This document shows, piece by piece, positions 1 through 7,199 of a DNA stretch of 14,815 nt (positions are counted from its first letter, which is position 1; the number at the start of each line of letters is the position of its first letter). The DNA comes from Candidatus Hydrogenedentota bacterium. Lineage in GTDB: Bacteria; Hydrogenedentota; Hydrogenedentia; Hydrogenedentiales; CAITNO01. The translations under genes and the position numbers were made by a program. Where the stretch lies: positions 1-14,815 of the forward strand of contig CAIXUF010000854.1 of assembly GCA_903922535.1 (NCBI GenBank). Direction: 5' to 3'. The notes beneath the pieces were generated by a model, which made no database searches, was not told where the DNA came from, and was given only the letters and a program-made list of their open reading frames with translations.

Positions 1-709
1 ACATCTCCACAAAGTCGGAACCGCTGATGCTGAAGAAGGGCACGTTCGCCTCGCCCGCGACGGCCCGCGCCAGCAGGGTCTTGCCCGAGCCGGGCGCGCC
101 CACCAGCAGCACGCCGCGCGGTATTTTCCCGCCCAGATGGGTGAAACGCTTCGGGTCCTTCAGGAACTCGATAATCTCCTGCAGCTCCTCCTTCGCCTCG
201 TCCACACCGGCCACATCGTTGAACGTGGCCGTCTTGTCCCCCTGGTTGGCCAGCCGCGCGCGGCTTTTCCCGAAGGACATGGCCTTGTTGCTGCCGCCCT
301 GCATCTGGCGGAACATGAAAAACCAGAACAAACCGAAGATGAGCACCAGCGGCAAAACGTTGAACAGCAGGCCCGTCCACAGCGCGTTGTCCACGTCATA
401 ACGCCACGGGGCCTTGTTCGTTTCAAGTTCCTGTTTCCACTCGTCCTTGAACTTGTCCGTCTTGAAATCTATCGCCTCGCGGCCGTCCGCCTTGGCCTTG
501 TCCTTGAACTTGGCATGAACCTGCAGAAGGTTGTTGCCCGCCTCCTTGATGACGACCGAGTCAATGTTGTTCGCCGCAAGTTGGGCCACAAAGTCCGGCT
601 CGCCAAGCTCCTTCTTCTGCGTTTGAAGCTTGGTGAAATTCAGAAGGGCAAGGATGACAATGATCAGCAGGACTATCCAGAGTGATGCGCCTTTAAGTAA
701 ACTGTTCAT
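1..709 (-). CDS. ftsH: FtsH ATP-dependent zinc metalloprotease, N-terminal part (runs off the left edge)
   Basis: This is the first 236 residues of FtsH, the membrane-bound AAA+ protease that degrades misfolded membrane proteins and short-lived regulators. Reading back from ATG at 709, the frame stays open to the window edge. Visible parts are transmembrane helix 1 (about residues 9-23), a periplasmic domain of about 85 residues, helix 2 (about 111-133), the FtsH linker and '[15 protein letters not shown]' (162-176), and Walker A GAPGSGKT (204-211). It ends at SGSDFVEM, the start of the pore-loop region. Walker B, the SRH and the HExxH zinc site lie outside the window. The start is fixed by the usual FtsH N-terminus and by the absence of an upstream in-frame ATG. 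The ribosome site is weak: an AAGGA lies about 17 nt upstream, too far to be typical. Family assignment is near certain. Confidence 0.96.
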   Translation of the reverse strand, partial: MNSLLKGASLWIVLLIIVILALLNFTKLQTQKKELGEPDFVAQLAANNIDSVVIKEAGNNLLQVHAKFKDKAKADGREAIDFKTDKFKDEWKQELETNKAPWRYDVDNALWTGLLFNVLPLVLIFGLFWFFMFRQMQGGSNKAMSFGKSRARLANQGDKTATFNDVAGVDEAKEELQEIIEFLKDPKRFTHLGGKIPRGVLLVGAPGSGKTLLARAVAGEANVPFFSISGSDFVEM

Positions 710-771
710 AGGACTGGTGTTAGTTGTCCTTGTATTTTTGGTTTGAAATGGGCATTTTACGACTTCTATGA

Positions 772-800
772 ATCATAACATACAGGCAGACCCCGTACAA
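772..800 (-). promoter_or_regulatory. Candidate sigma70-type promoter for ftsH
   Basis: On the minus strand TATGAT (772-777, 5 of 6 to consensus) lies 17 bp after TTGTAC (795-800, 3 of 6). Transcription would begin near 765, giving a leader of about 56 nt before the ftsH ATG. The -35 match is poor, so this is a position-based inference. Confidence 0.38.
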
Positions 801-1001
801 TCCCGCGTCCCGGAAATGTCCCGGTTTCCCGGATGCGACTCCAAGCGACATCACCGCGGCGCCTTTCCTCCCATCGGGAAATAATGCGCCCTGTAGGTTC
901 CGGTCAGCCCCGCCTGTGTTCAGCCGGGCGTCTATTCCATTTCTCTGACCGGCATCTTGGGCGCAGAACCTCTCCCGCGCGCGCTGTTCTGATATCAGTG
1001 T

Positions 1002-1007
1002 TATAAT
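1002..1007 (+). promoter_or_regulatory. Candidate -10 box for the SGNH-like gene
   Basis: A perfect TATAAT lies about 68 bp before the chosen start codon at 1075. No recognisable -35 hexamer occurs 16-18 bp upstream, where the sequence is a CG-rich run. It may rely on an activator or be chance, but the surrounding GC-rich context makes a perfect box notable. Confidence 0.35.
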
Positions 1008-1059
1008 GTCGTACTGGTTTGCAGGCAAAAGGTCAGGGATTTTCTTGCAGCACAAAGAT

Positions 1060-1066
1060 AAGGAGG
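1060..1066 (+). promoter_or_regulatory. Strong ribosome binding site that decides the start at 1075
   Basis: AAGGAGG lies 8 nt before ATG at 1075. It selects this start, which opens directly into a signal peptide, over the upstream in-frame ATG at 1006. Confidence 0.8.
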
Positions 1067-1074
1067 CGTTGCAC

Positions 1075-2511
1075 ATGAAATCAGGGATGCGCAAATGGGC
1101 GATTCTGTTTCTTCTTGCTTGCATGGTGGCAGGCATGAGTGGGGCCGACGATCTTCTGTTTGTCCATCACTCGGTGGGGCAGAACTGGCTGTACCACAGC
1201 CTCCAAACGGCACTGGAGGCCAAGAACTACATCGATGGGGTCAACGGAATCAGCTATGGGACGGCACTTCCACCCGACACCGGCCGGCCCGCATCACTGG
1301 GCTCCGTGCCCGGAGACAGCACCGACATGAACACCTGGCTGCTCTGGTTCAACGACTACCTGAAGGGCATGAGGAGCTTTCCCGGCGGCCGAATCAACTC
1401 GATTGTCATGTTCAAGAGCTGTTTTCCGAACAGCAACATCACCTCGGACGGCACTGAGCCGGGCGACCCGTTCGGCGATCTTGCGCTGGCCAATCTGAAA
1501 GCCATCTACCGTCACCCCGGCGGGTCCGGCCACACCTACAGCGCAAACGGCCAGACCTATCTGCCCTTGGGCGATGTGTTTGCCGCCAATCCAAGCACGC
1601 TGTTCATCCCGGTCACCTCGCCGCCCCTGAATTACTCCTCCACAGACGACGCCGCGGCGCACCGCGCGCGCCTGTTCAACAATTGGCTCAAGGGCGAGTG
1701 GCTCACGGCGTACAAAGCCGCCCATCCCGGCCTGAACAATGTTGCCGTGTTTGACCTGTTCAACGAACTGGCCAATCCCGATTCGGGCGACTACTCCAAC
1801 CGGCTCCAGAGCGCCTACGGCGGCGAAACGGGCGATTCTCATCCCAATGATGCCGGCAACGCCCGTTTGACGGCAGCCTTCGCCACGAACACGAACAACT
1901 TCATCGACACGGCCTGGGCCGCCGCGTGCGACGGGGTGGATGCCACCCCCCCTGCCGGCACAATCTTGATCAACAACAATCGTTCCGTCACGAACAACCC
2001 CAACGTCACCCTTGCGCTGACCTGGACGGACGGCGCCGGTTCAGGCGTGTCACGCATGCGCTTCAGCAATAACGGCTCCACCTGGTCAGCCTGGGAAGCA
2101 GTGGCCGCGACCCGCGCCTATGCGCTGCCGGGAGCGGACGGCTACAAAACCATGCGGGTCCAGTTCCTCGACAAGGCAAACAACCGCTCGGCGGTGTTCA
2201 GCGACTACATCCGATTGGACACGACGCCTCCGACCGGCGGCATTGTCATCAACGGGGGGGCGGCGACCACAACCAGCCCGTCCGTCACACTCAACCTGAC
2301 CTGGGCCGACACGGGCTCAGGCGTGACACGAATGCGCTTCAGCGACAACGGCTCCACCTGGACCGCCTGGCAGCCGCAGAGGACCCCTTGCGCGCACACG
2401 CTGCCGGAGGGGCTGGGCTACCACACCGTGCGGGCGCAGTATCTTGACGCCGGGGGAAACTACTCGCTGGTGTATAGCGACTACATCAAGCTGGCGGCCC
2501 CTTCCCCCTGA
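1075..2511 (+). CDS. Secreted SGNH-hydrolase-like protein with two C-terminal Ig-like repeats
   Basis: 478 residues. A signal peptide (1-24: positive start, LFLLACMVAG core, cleavage near MSGA|DD) sends it out of the cytoplasm. Residues 26-283 look like an SGNH/GDSL-type fold: FVHHSVG (30-35) in the place of the nucleophile block, so Ser33 is the candidate nucleophile; IVMFKSCFPNSN (110-121) in the central block; and DSHPNDAGN (254-262), a good match to the DxxH block supplying Asp254 and His256. Two tandem repeats of about 92 residues follow (about 290-381 and 383-474). They share GSGV-RMRFS-NGSTW and SDYI, and look like bacterial Ig-like beta domains. The enzyme class is inferred from motifs; substrate is unknown, with an acetylated glycan or ester a reasonable guess. 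It is a single gene with its own ribosome site, and no clear terminator follows. The Ig-like repeats are more certain than the hydrolase call. Confidence 0.72.
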   Translation: MKSGMRKWAILFLLACMVAGMSGADDLLFVHHSVGQNWLYHSLQTALEAKNYIDGVNGISYGTALPPDTGRPASLGSVPGDSTDMNTWLLWFNDYLKGMRSFPGGRINSIVMFKSCFPNSNITSDGTEPGDPFGDLALANLKAIYRHPGGSGHTYSANGQTYLPLGDVFAANPSTLFIPVTSPPLNYSSTDDAAAHRARLFNNWLKGEWLTAYKAAHPGLNNVAVFDLFNELANPDSGDYSNRLQSAYGGETGDSHPNDAGNARLTAAFATNTNNFIDTAWAAACDGVDATPPAGTILINNNRSVTNNPNVTLALTWTDGAGSGVSRMRFSNNGSTWSAWEAVAATRAYALPGADGYKTMRVQFLDKANNRSAVFSDYIRLDTTPPTGGIVINGGAATTTSPSVTLNLTWADTGSGVTRMRFSDNGSTWTAWQPQRTPCAHTLPEGLGYHTVRAQYLDAGGNYSLVYSDYIKLAAPSP

Positions 2512-2608
2512 GCCGGCAAAAGACGGCGGGCCGGGCGGCGCGGTGACCCTGGCTGTGCCTGCAAATGCGGCACGGATTCCGCGTGACACGGGCACATTTC
2601 ATTGAAAC

Positions 2609-2639
2609 TTGACGCTGTCGGGGCTGGTCCGGTTATCAT
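2609..2639 (+). promoter_or_regulatory. Candidate promoter for the alpha/beta hydrolase gene
   Basis: TTGACG (2609-2614, 5 of 6) and TATCAT (2634-2639, 5 of 6) are separated by 19 bp, slightly long. The start of transcription would be near 2646, about 72 nt before the ATG at 2718. A GGGGCTGG stretch fills part of the spacer. Confidence 0.42.
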
Positions 2640-2717
2640 TAACACGCCGCGCGCGGAGCCGTTTTGCGCCCCGGCGTTGCCTCTGCATGACACTGAATCC
2701 CCTGGAGAAGCATTTTC

Positions 2718-3809
2718 ATGTTCAAGAGAACCCTCAAAATCGCCGGCGGCGCCCTGCTGGGACTGCTTGTAATCGCGATGCTGGTCAAGGCTTGCGCGGA
2801 CAGAACGTATTTCGACAATTACGACCCGAAGGCCCCCTACAACGTTCAGATGATTGAAACGCAGGCCGTGAACGCCGAGAATCCGGAACTCGGGTACGAA
2901 ATCACCAAATTCACTTTCGACGCGTACCATGGCGAGAAAGTGCCGACCTTCCTGAGCATGCCGATCAAGCGGGGCAAACCGCTCCCGGCCATCATCTTCC
3001 TGCACGGCATAGGCCAAAACAAGAACTTCCTCAAGGAGATTACCGCACCGTTCAACCAGACAGGGTTTGCCTTTTGCAGCATGGACCAGTACATGCAGGG
3101 CGAGCGCAAACTGCCGGAAGGCACCTCGGCCCTGGCGAGCGCGCGCGCATTCATGCAGCGCCCGGCCAAGACCATCAACGAAACGCGGCGCCTGGTCGGT
3201 TATCTTATGTCCCGTCCGGACATTGACCCCAAGCGCATTTACCTCGTCGGTGCCAGCTACGGAGCCATTACGGGCAGCACGGTGCTTGCGTGGGACAAGA
3301 GAATTCGGGCGGGCATAATGGTCTACGGTGGCGGCGACATTGGCAAACTCATCAATTCCACGGCAACCCGCCTGGGCATCGCGGCGGGGTTGGGCTGGAT
3401 CGACCCGAAACTGGCCAATCCCGAAAAGCCGCCCCTTCCCAAACTCACCCCGACGCAGGACAGAATAGCCGGTGCCATCATCTGGTGCGTCACGCCGCTT
3501 GCGCGGTATTTCGCGGGAGTGGCCGATCCGATTCATTACGTGGACAAGATCGCACCGACCCCCGTGTATTTCCAGAACGGCATGTATGACGTGCTGGTGC
3601 CCGCTCCGGCCGGAAAAGCCCTGCAGGAAAAGGCGAAGGAGCCGAAGAAGATTACCTGGTACGAATCGGACCACGTCGGCATTAGCCTTGAGCACACGAA
3701 GATAGTCCTGCATGATGCGCTTCAGTGGCTCGTGGAGCAGGACAATCCCCTGCGCCCCGCCGAGGACCAGGTGAAGGACCTGCCCGCATTCGACGTCAAG
3801 AGAACCTGA
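2718..3809 (+). CDS. Membrane-anchored alpha/beta hydrolase (prolyl-oligopeptidase/acetyl-esterase type)
   Basis: 363 residues. A single N-terminal hydrophobic helix (about 8-23) after a basic start suggests an uncleaved anchor or signal, with the enzyme domain outside the cytoplasm. The alpha/beta hydrolase fold shows FLHGIG (94-99) as oxyanion-hole region, the nucleophile elbow GASYG (178-182, Ser180), NGMYDVLVP (287-295, acid Asp291), and DHVG (318-321, base His319). The full catalytic triad is therefore present in the right order and spacing. A lid-like insertion of about 80 residues lies between the nucleophile strand and the acid. The substrate cannot be told from sequence; an ester or peptide-like bond is likely. 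A GGAG lies about 11 nt before ATG at 2718. A strong terminator follows the stop codon, so it appears to be a single-gene unit. Confidence 0.85.
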   Translation: MFKRTLKIAGGALLGLLVIAMLVKACADRTYFDNYDPKAPYNVQMIETQAVNAENPELGYEITKFTFDAYHGEKVPTFLSMPIKRGKPLPAIIFLHGIGQNKNFLKEITAPFNQTGFAFCSMDQYMQGERKLPEGTSALASARAFMQRPAKTINETRRLVGYLMSRPDIDPKRIYLVGASYGAITGSTVLAWDKRIRAGIMVYGGGDIGKLINSTATRLGIAAGLGWIDPKLANPEKPPLPKLTPTQDRIAGAIIWCVTPLARYFAGVADPIHYVDKIAPTPVYFQNGMYDVLVPAPAGKALQEKAKEPKKITWYESDHVGISLEHTKIVLHDALQWLVEQDNPLRPAEDQVKDLPAFDVKRT

Positions 3810-3831
3810 GCCGCACACTCTTCGCAACATG

Positions 3832-3866
3832 CGGCGCGGCCACTCTGGCCGCGCCGTTTCCTTTTT
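3832..3866 (+). terminator. Rho-independent terminator after the alpha/beta hydrolase gene
   Basis: A 10-bp GC stem (CGGCGCGGCC at 3832-3841 with GGCCGCGCCG at 3847-3856) closes a 5-nt loop and is followed by TTTCCTTTTT. It starts 22 nt after the stop codon. Confidence 0.88.
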
Positions 3867-3878
3867 GCCCTGGACTTC

Positions 3879-3955
3879 GGGGACTGGCGCCTGTTTCCGT
3901 CGATAGCCCTATGTCAGCAAAAACCAGCCTGCACCCGAAACAGGTGCCTGTACCC
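3879..3955. repeat. REPIN-like imperfect inverted repeat
   Basis: The arm at 3879-3897, ending GGCGCCTGTTTC, and the arm at 3937-3955, beginning GAAACAGGTGCC, are complementary over about 19 bp with three mismatches, separated by 39 nt. The right arm also contains the palindrome ACAGGTGCCTGT. The form fits a REP/REPIN-type element of the kind moved by RAYT transposases, but no transposase is present in the window, so mobility is inference. Confidence 0.5.
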
Positions 3956-3959
3956 GGCG

Positions 3960-4005
3960 CTTAAGTCCATATCGTCCATGCCGTCCATATCGTCCATGAC
4001 TTAAG
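3960..4005. repeat. Four-unit GTCCAT(N3) array framed by an 8-bp inverted repeat
   Basis: Four copies of GTCCAT occur at exact 9-bp spacing (3965, 3974, 3983, 3992) with spacers ATC, GCC, ATC. On the other strand the unit is ATGGAC. CTTAAGTC (3960-3967) and GACTTAAG (3998-4005) form a perfect inverted repeat around the block. It lies between two convergent genes. It is the same unit as in the large array at 9720-9893. Confidence 0.85.
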
Positions 4006-4082
4006 AAAGCCATGGCCGACCCACTGCCGTTTCCAGGATTATGGCTTCTTGCCCGCAAATGGCGGCAGTCTCCCGGGCACTC

Positions 4083-4622
4083 CTACAGCCGCCCGAGAAC
4101 CTCCGCCAGCAACGGGGCGTTGCGGTCGCGCTCGGAAAGCAGCGGTTCAGACACGGGCCAGGAAATGCCAATCTCGGGGTCGTTCCATGCGATGGCAAAC
4201 TCGTCACCGGGCCAGTACACATCGGTGCATTTGTAGGCGACCTGCGCGAATTCGCTGAGCACACAGAAACCGTGGGCGAACCCGGGGGGAATGAACAACT
4301 GCCGAAAACTCTCCGCCGACAGCGCCACGGCCGCATGACGGCCAAAGGTGGGCGAATTGTGGCGCAGATCCACCGCCACATCATGGATCTCGCCCTCAAT
4401 CACGCGCATGAGCTTGCCCTGGGGGTGGCACAACTGGCCGTGAAGTCCGCGCAGGGTGTTCTTGGCGGATCGGGACTGGTTGTCCTGCACAAAAACGGCG
4501 TCGATGCCGCCGCTCCGGTATTTCTCGGCATGGTAGGTTTCAAGAAAGAAACCGCGCGCGTCGCGGTGCACATCGGGCTCGATGATGACCAGCCCTTCGA
4601 TGTCCGTGGCTATGAATTGCAT
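4083..4622 (-). CDS. rfbC: dTDP-4-dehydrorhamnose 3,5-epimerase
   Basis: 179 residues, the usual length for RmlC/RfbC. This cytoplasmic cupin enzyme epimerises dTDP-4-keto-6-deoxyglucose at C3 and C5, the third step of dTDP-L-rhamnose synthesis for envelope glycans. Visible family signatures are RGFFLETY (23-30), NTLRGLHGQ (55-63) with Arg58 and the catalytic His61, K70 in PQGKLMRV, DVAVDLR (81-87), IPPGFAHGF (111-119), YKCTDVYWPGDE (130-141) and LLSERD (161-166), Asp166 matching the family acid. The ATG at 4622 gives the conserved N-terminus; the frame stays open upstream to 4973, but that part is antisense to the kinase gene and has no family sequence. GGAG lies about 12 nt before the start, a weak site. 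rfbA, rfbB and rfbD are not adjacent, so it is an orphan in this window. It is divergent from the kinase. Confidence 0.95.
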   Translation of the reverse strand: MQFIATDIEGLVIIEPDVHRDARGFFLETYHAEKYRSGGIDAVFVQDNQSRSAKNTLRGLHGQLCHPQGKLMRVIEGEIHDVAVDLRHNSPTFGRHAAVALSAESFRQLFIPPGFAHGFCVLSEFAQVAYKCTDVYWPGDEFAIAWNDPEIGISWPVSEPLLSERDRNAPLLAEVLGRL

Positions 4623-4660
4623 GCTTGCAGTGCTCCGGCGGTTGGGGTCCACACCACGCC

Positions 4661-4666
4661 ATGATA
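4661..4666 (-). promoter_or_regulatory. Possible -10 box for rfbC
   Basis: TATCAT on the minus strand, preceded by GGG, would place the transcription start about 32 nt before the rfbC ATG. No -35 match is visible. The 97-bp divergent spacer must hold the control of both rfbC and the kinase gene. Confidence 0.25.
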
Positions 4667-4688
4667 CCCGAAGCGCCCGGGACGGGGC

Positions 4689-4694
4689 TATAAT
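4689..4694 (+). promoter_or_regulatory. Candidate -10 box for the hybrid kinase gene
   Basis: A perfect TATAAT preceded by GGGGC would start transcription near 4701, about 19 nt before the ATG at 4720 and just upstream of the ribosome site. No good -35 hexamer is seen. This supports the 4720 start over the in-frame ATG at 4582, which would lie upstream of this promoter. Confidence 0.42.
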
Positions 4695-4708
4695 GGCGCC
4701 ATTCCGTC

Positions 4709-4714
4709 GGAGGA
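4709..4714 (+). promoter_or_regulatory. Ribosome binding site that decides the kinase start
   Basis: GGAGGA lies 5 nt before ATG at 4720. The next residues lead straight into the first receiver domain, so the 46 residues encoded upstream in the same frame are rejected. Confidence 0.75.
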
Positions 4715-4719
4715 CCCGC

Positions 4720-7137
4720 ATGCCCGCGTCCCATCGAAAAGAACGGCTGTTGCCGGCGCTGCTGCTCGTGGACGACAAACGCGCCAATCTTGACGCGCTG
4801 GCTGCAGTGCTGCACGCCGAGATGACCGGGTGCCACGTGCTGGCAACGTCCTCGCCGGAGAAGGCCTTTGTCCTCGCGGCGGGAGGCGGCGTGGACTGCG
4901 CCGTCATCGACCTCAACATGCCCGAGATCAGCGGCATAGACTTGTGCCGCAGACTCAAGGCGGACCCGCGCACCGACTATTTTCCCATTCTGCTGACCAC
5001 CGACGAAAACACGGACGCACGGACCCGGGTGGCCGGACTGGAGGCGGGCGCGGACGATTTGCTGGACCGCTCCTCGGAGCCCGTCGAGCTCATGGCGAAA
5101 ATCCGCGTGATGCTGCGCATCAAGCGGGCCGAGAAGGAACTGCGGGCGGTAAACCGGCGTCTGGCAGAGGTGGCGGAGGATCGCGCACGGGAACTGCATG
5201 AGACGGACCAGCGTTACAGGCTGGTCTTTGACGCAAGCGGCGAGGCAATCTTTGTCTTCGAGGTCGAAAACGGGGGGCTCGCCGGGCGGGTGCTGGAAAT
5301 GAACGACACCGCCTGCCGCTGGCTAGGCTACAGCCGCGGGGAGGCGGCGCGGCTTACACTGCGGGAACTGTCCCCCCCGGACAGGATGCACGGGCTGCAG
5401 GGCCGCATTGAGAGTGTCCTCCAGCAGCGGCAACTCAGTTTCGAAACGCTGCTCCTGGGCAAGGACGGCAGACAGGTGCCCCTGGGCATCACCGCTGGTG
5501 TTATCGAAACCGAGGAGGGGCGCGCCATTGTCGCCGTGGCGCGTCACGCGGTCGACGGCACCGTCCCCCCGGATCATGAATACCACTTTCTGGCGGAAAC
5601 CGGCCAGATGATCTATGACTGCAACATCATGACGGGCAAGATCAAGTGGGGCGGCGCGGCGACGCAGGTGATGGGCTACACCCCCGCCGAAATGCGCTCA
5701 TTCGGCTGGCGGCGCTGGCAGCGGCAGATCCATTCGGAAGACCGGCGGCGCGTTCTGGCACGGCTGTCGGAGGCGCTCGAAACGGTGGGCAGATACCAGA
5801 TGGAGTACCGGGTCCTCCACAAGTCCGGCGAGGAGCGCCACATCGAGGACACCGGCGTGGCCCTGTCCGGGGAAAACGGGCGGGCGGTCCGGGTTGTCGG
5901 GGCCATGAAGGACGTGACGGCGCGCATACGACAGGAGGAGGAACGCCGACGCCTGGAGCACGAGATGCAGCATTCGCAGCGGCTCGAAAGTCTCGGCGTG
6001 CTGGCCGGCGGCATCGCGCACGATTTCAACAACATCCTTGCCGGAATCATCGGACTGACCGATCTCGCCATCCGTGATCTGCCTGCCCGTTCCCGCCCGC
6101 GCGGCGATCTGGTGGAGGCGCTGCAGGCCGCCCACCGTGCAAAGGACCTGGTCAAGCAGATTCTCATATTCAGCCGCCAGTCGGGCCGGGAGCGCGCCCC
6201 CATATACCTCCACATCATCGCGCGCGAGGCGATCAAACTGCTGCGCGCCACGCTTCCCGCCGACATCGAGATCATCGACAGCGTCGACACCAATTCGGGC
6301 GCCGCCATGGCCAATGCCGCGCAGATGCACCAGATCATCATGAATTTCTGCACCAACGCGGCGCACGCGATGAAGAAAAAGGGCGGCAGGCTGGAGGTGA
6401 AGGTGGCCGACACCGAGGTGGACGAGCGTCTCGCCGCGACCCATCCAAAGCTCCATGTCGGGCCCTATGTGCGCATTTCCGTCAGCGACAACGGGCACGG
6501 CATGTCGCCCGCGGTGCTGGCGCGGGTCTTTGATCCCTTCTTCACGACCAAGGGGCCCGGCGAGGGCACCGGCATGGGCCTGGCCGTCGTGCACGGCATC
6601 ATCAGCGACCACGAAGGCGCGGTCCTGGCCGAAAGCCGCGCCGGCATGGGTGCCGCGTTTCACGCCTATATTCCCCGCGTCGCTGACGTGGTCGTCGAGG
6701 AACCGTCGCGCACGGAGCGGCTCACCGGAGGCAGGGAACGCATTCTCTTCGTCGATGACGACGAGGCGGTGCTGCGCTTTGCCAATCTCGCCCTGCCCAG
6801 AATGGGGTTCTCGGTCACGCTGTGCAAAAACGCCCAGGAGGCGCTCGACGCCTTTGACCGATCCGTCGCCGGTTTTGACATCGCCATCACGGACCAGATC
6901 ATGCCCGGCATGGCGGGCACGGACCTTGCTTTGGAACTCACCCGGCGCCGTCCCGGACTGCCCATCATTCTCTTCACCGGCTACAGCGAACAGATGCCCT
7001 CCGCGCAGTGGCGCGAGGCGGGAATCCGGAGCGTCCTGGTAAAACCGGTCACCGTGAAAGACCTGGTCGACGAGATTAGGCGGGTCCTGGACAGCGCCGA
7101 CGGACCCCAAAAGCCGCGGCCGGCCGGTTCTTCATGA
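4720..7137 (+). CDS. Hybrid sensor histidine kinase: REC-PAS-PAS-HisKA-HATPase-REC
   Basis: 805 residues with no transmembrane helix, so probably cytoplasmic. Domain order: receiver 1 (about 11-135; acid pair Asp18-Asp19, phosphoacceptor Asp64, Thr93/94); a helical linker (135-163); PAS 1 (about 165-275); PAS 2 (about 288-400) ending in GAMKDVTARIRQEEERR, the usual PAC-to-kinase helix; HisKA with GGIAHDFNNIL (430-440, phospho-acceptor His434); HATPase with the N box around NFCTNAAHAM (542-551), G1 DNGHGM (590-595), F box FDPFF (604-608) and G2 GTGMGLA (616-622); and receiver 2 (about 674-790; Asp679-Asp680, Asp725, Thr753, Lys775-Pro776). The HDFNN form is that of the large hybrid kinases with a C-terminal receiver. 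Receiver 2 is complete, but receiver 1 has Arg117 where the conserved Lys is expected. No DNA-binding output domain or partner regulator lies next to it, so target genes are unknown. It is divergent from rfbC; joint control is possible but unproven. Confidence 0.93.
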   Translation: MPASHRKERLLPALLLVDDKRANLDALAAVLHAEMTGCHVLATSSPEKAFVLAAGGGVDCAVIDLNMPEISGIDLCRRLKADPRTDYFPILLTTDENTDARTRVAGLEAGADDLLDRSSEPVELMAKIRVMLRIKRAEKELRAVNRRLAEVAEDRARELHETDQRYRLVFDASGEAIFVFEVENGGLAGRVLEMNDTACRWLGYSRGEAARLTLRELSPPDRMHGLQGRIESVLQQRQLSFETLLLGKDGRQVPLGITAGVIETEEGRAIVAVARHAVDGTVPPDHEYHFLAETGQMIYDCNIMTGKIKWGGAATQVMGYTPAEMRSFGWRRWQRQIHSEDRRRVLARLSEALETVGRYQMEYRVLHKSGEERHIEDTGVALSGENGRAVRVVGAMKDVTARIRQEEERRRLEHEMQHSQRLESLGVLAGGIAHDFNNILAGIIGLTDLAIRDLPARSRPRGDLVEALQAAHRAKDLVKQILIFSRQSGRERAPIYLHIIAREAIKLLRATLPADIEIIDSVDTNSGAAMANAAQMHQIIMNFCTNAAHAMKKKGGRLEVKVADTEVDERLAATHPKLHVGPYVRISVSDNGHGMSPAVLARVFDPFFTTKGPGEGTGMGLAVVHGIISDHEGAVLAESRAGMGAAFHAYIPRVADVVVEEPSRTERLTGGRERILFVDDDEAVLRFANLALPRMGFSVTLCKNAQEALDAFDRSVAGFDIAITDQIMPGMAGTDLALELTRRRPGLPIILFTGYSEQMPSAQWREAGIRSVLVKPVTVKDLVDEIRRVLDSADGPQKPRPAGSS

Positions 7138-7188
7138 CAACGAACAAGACGCGCCGCCCCGGTGGGTGGCGCGCCTAAAGGTCGTTGT
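7137..7188. terminator. Nested stem-loop between convergent genes, possible bidirectional terminator
   Basis: An inner 9-bp stem (CGCGCCGCC at 7150-7158 with GGTGGCGCG at 7165-7173, one G-T pair) sits inside an outer 7-bp stem (ACAACGA at 7137-7143 with TCGTTGT at 7182-7188). It starts at the last base of the kinase stop codon and ends 12 nt before the stop of the convergent gene. No T run follows on either strand, so intrinsic termination is uncertain. Confidence 0.5.
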
Positions 7189-7199
7189 CCGAGCAGTAA

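Larger units (their letters stand above)
710..1074. other. Divergent intergenic region between ftsH and the SGNH-like gene
   Basis: This 365-bp spacer separates two divergently transcribed genes. It holds a candidate promoter for ftsH on the minus strand (772-800), a TATAAT box for the plus-strand gene (1002-1007) and a strong ribosome site (1060-1066). Open frames crossing it have no recognisable domain and no ribosome site that I can see. I see no RNA gene or repeat here. Confidence 0.6.

Noticed and set aside
137..685. Plus-strand open frame of 182 codons at the left end
   Set aside because: It is antisense to ftsH, whose protein sequence is unmistakable; the product is low-complexity and Leu/Arg-rich with no domain.
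720..1136. Minus-strand open frame of 138 codons before ftsH
   Set aside because: No recognisable domain, no ribosome site seen, and it overlaps the start of the SGNH-like gene and the candidate ftsH promoter.
2481..3830. Long minus-strand open frame (449 codons)
   Set aside because: It is the antisense shadow of the alpha/beta hydrolase gene, which has a complete catalytic triad; the antisense product has no domain.
4006..4082. Possible terminator downstream of rfbC
   Set aside because: AAGCCAT and ATGGCTT could pair but only across a loop of about 25 nt with a bulge, and the T run is broken; too weak to list.
4582..4719. Upstream start of the kinase at 4582
   Set aside because: It would overlap the 5' end of rfbC and lie ahead of the TATAAT box; the ATG at 4720 has a good ribosome site 5 nt away.
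4623..4973. N-terminal extension of rfbC up to 4973
   Set aside because: The extra 117 residues have no RmlC sequence and overlap the 5' part of the kinase gene on the other strand; the family length is met from 4622.
5698..7110. Long minus-strand open frame (470 codons)
   Set aside because: Antisense to the kinase core. GC-rich coding DNA often leaves such frames open, and the translation is rich in Asp, Gly, His and Arg without motifs.
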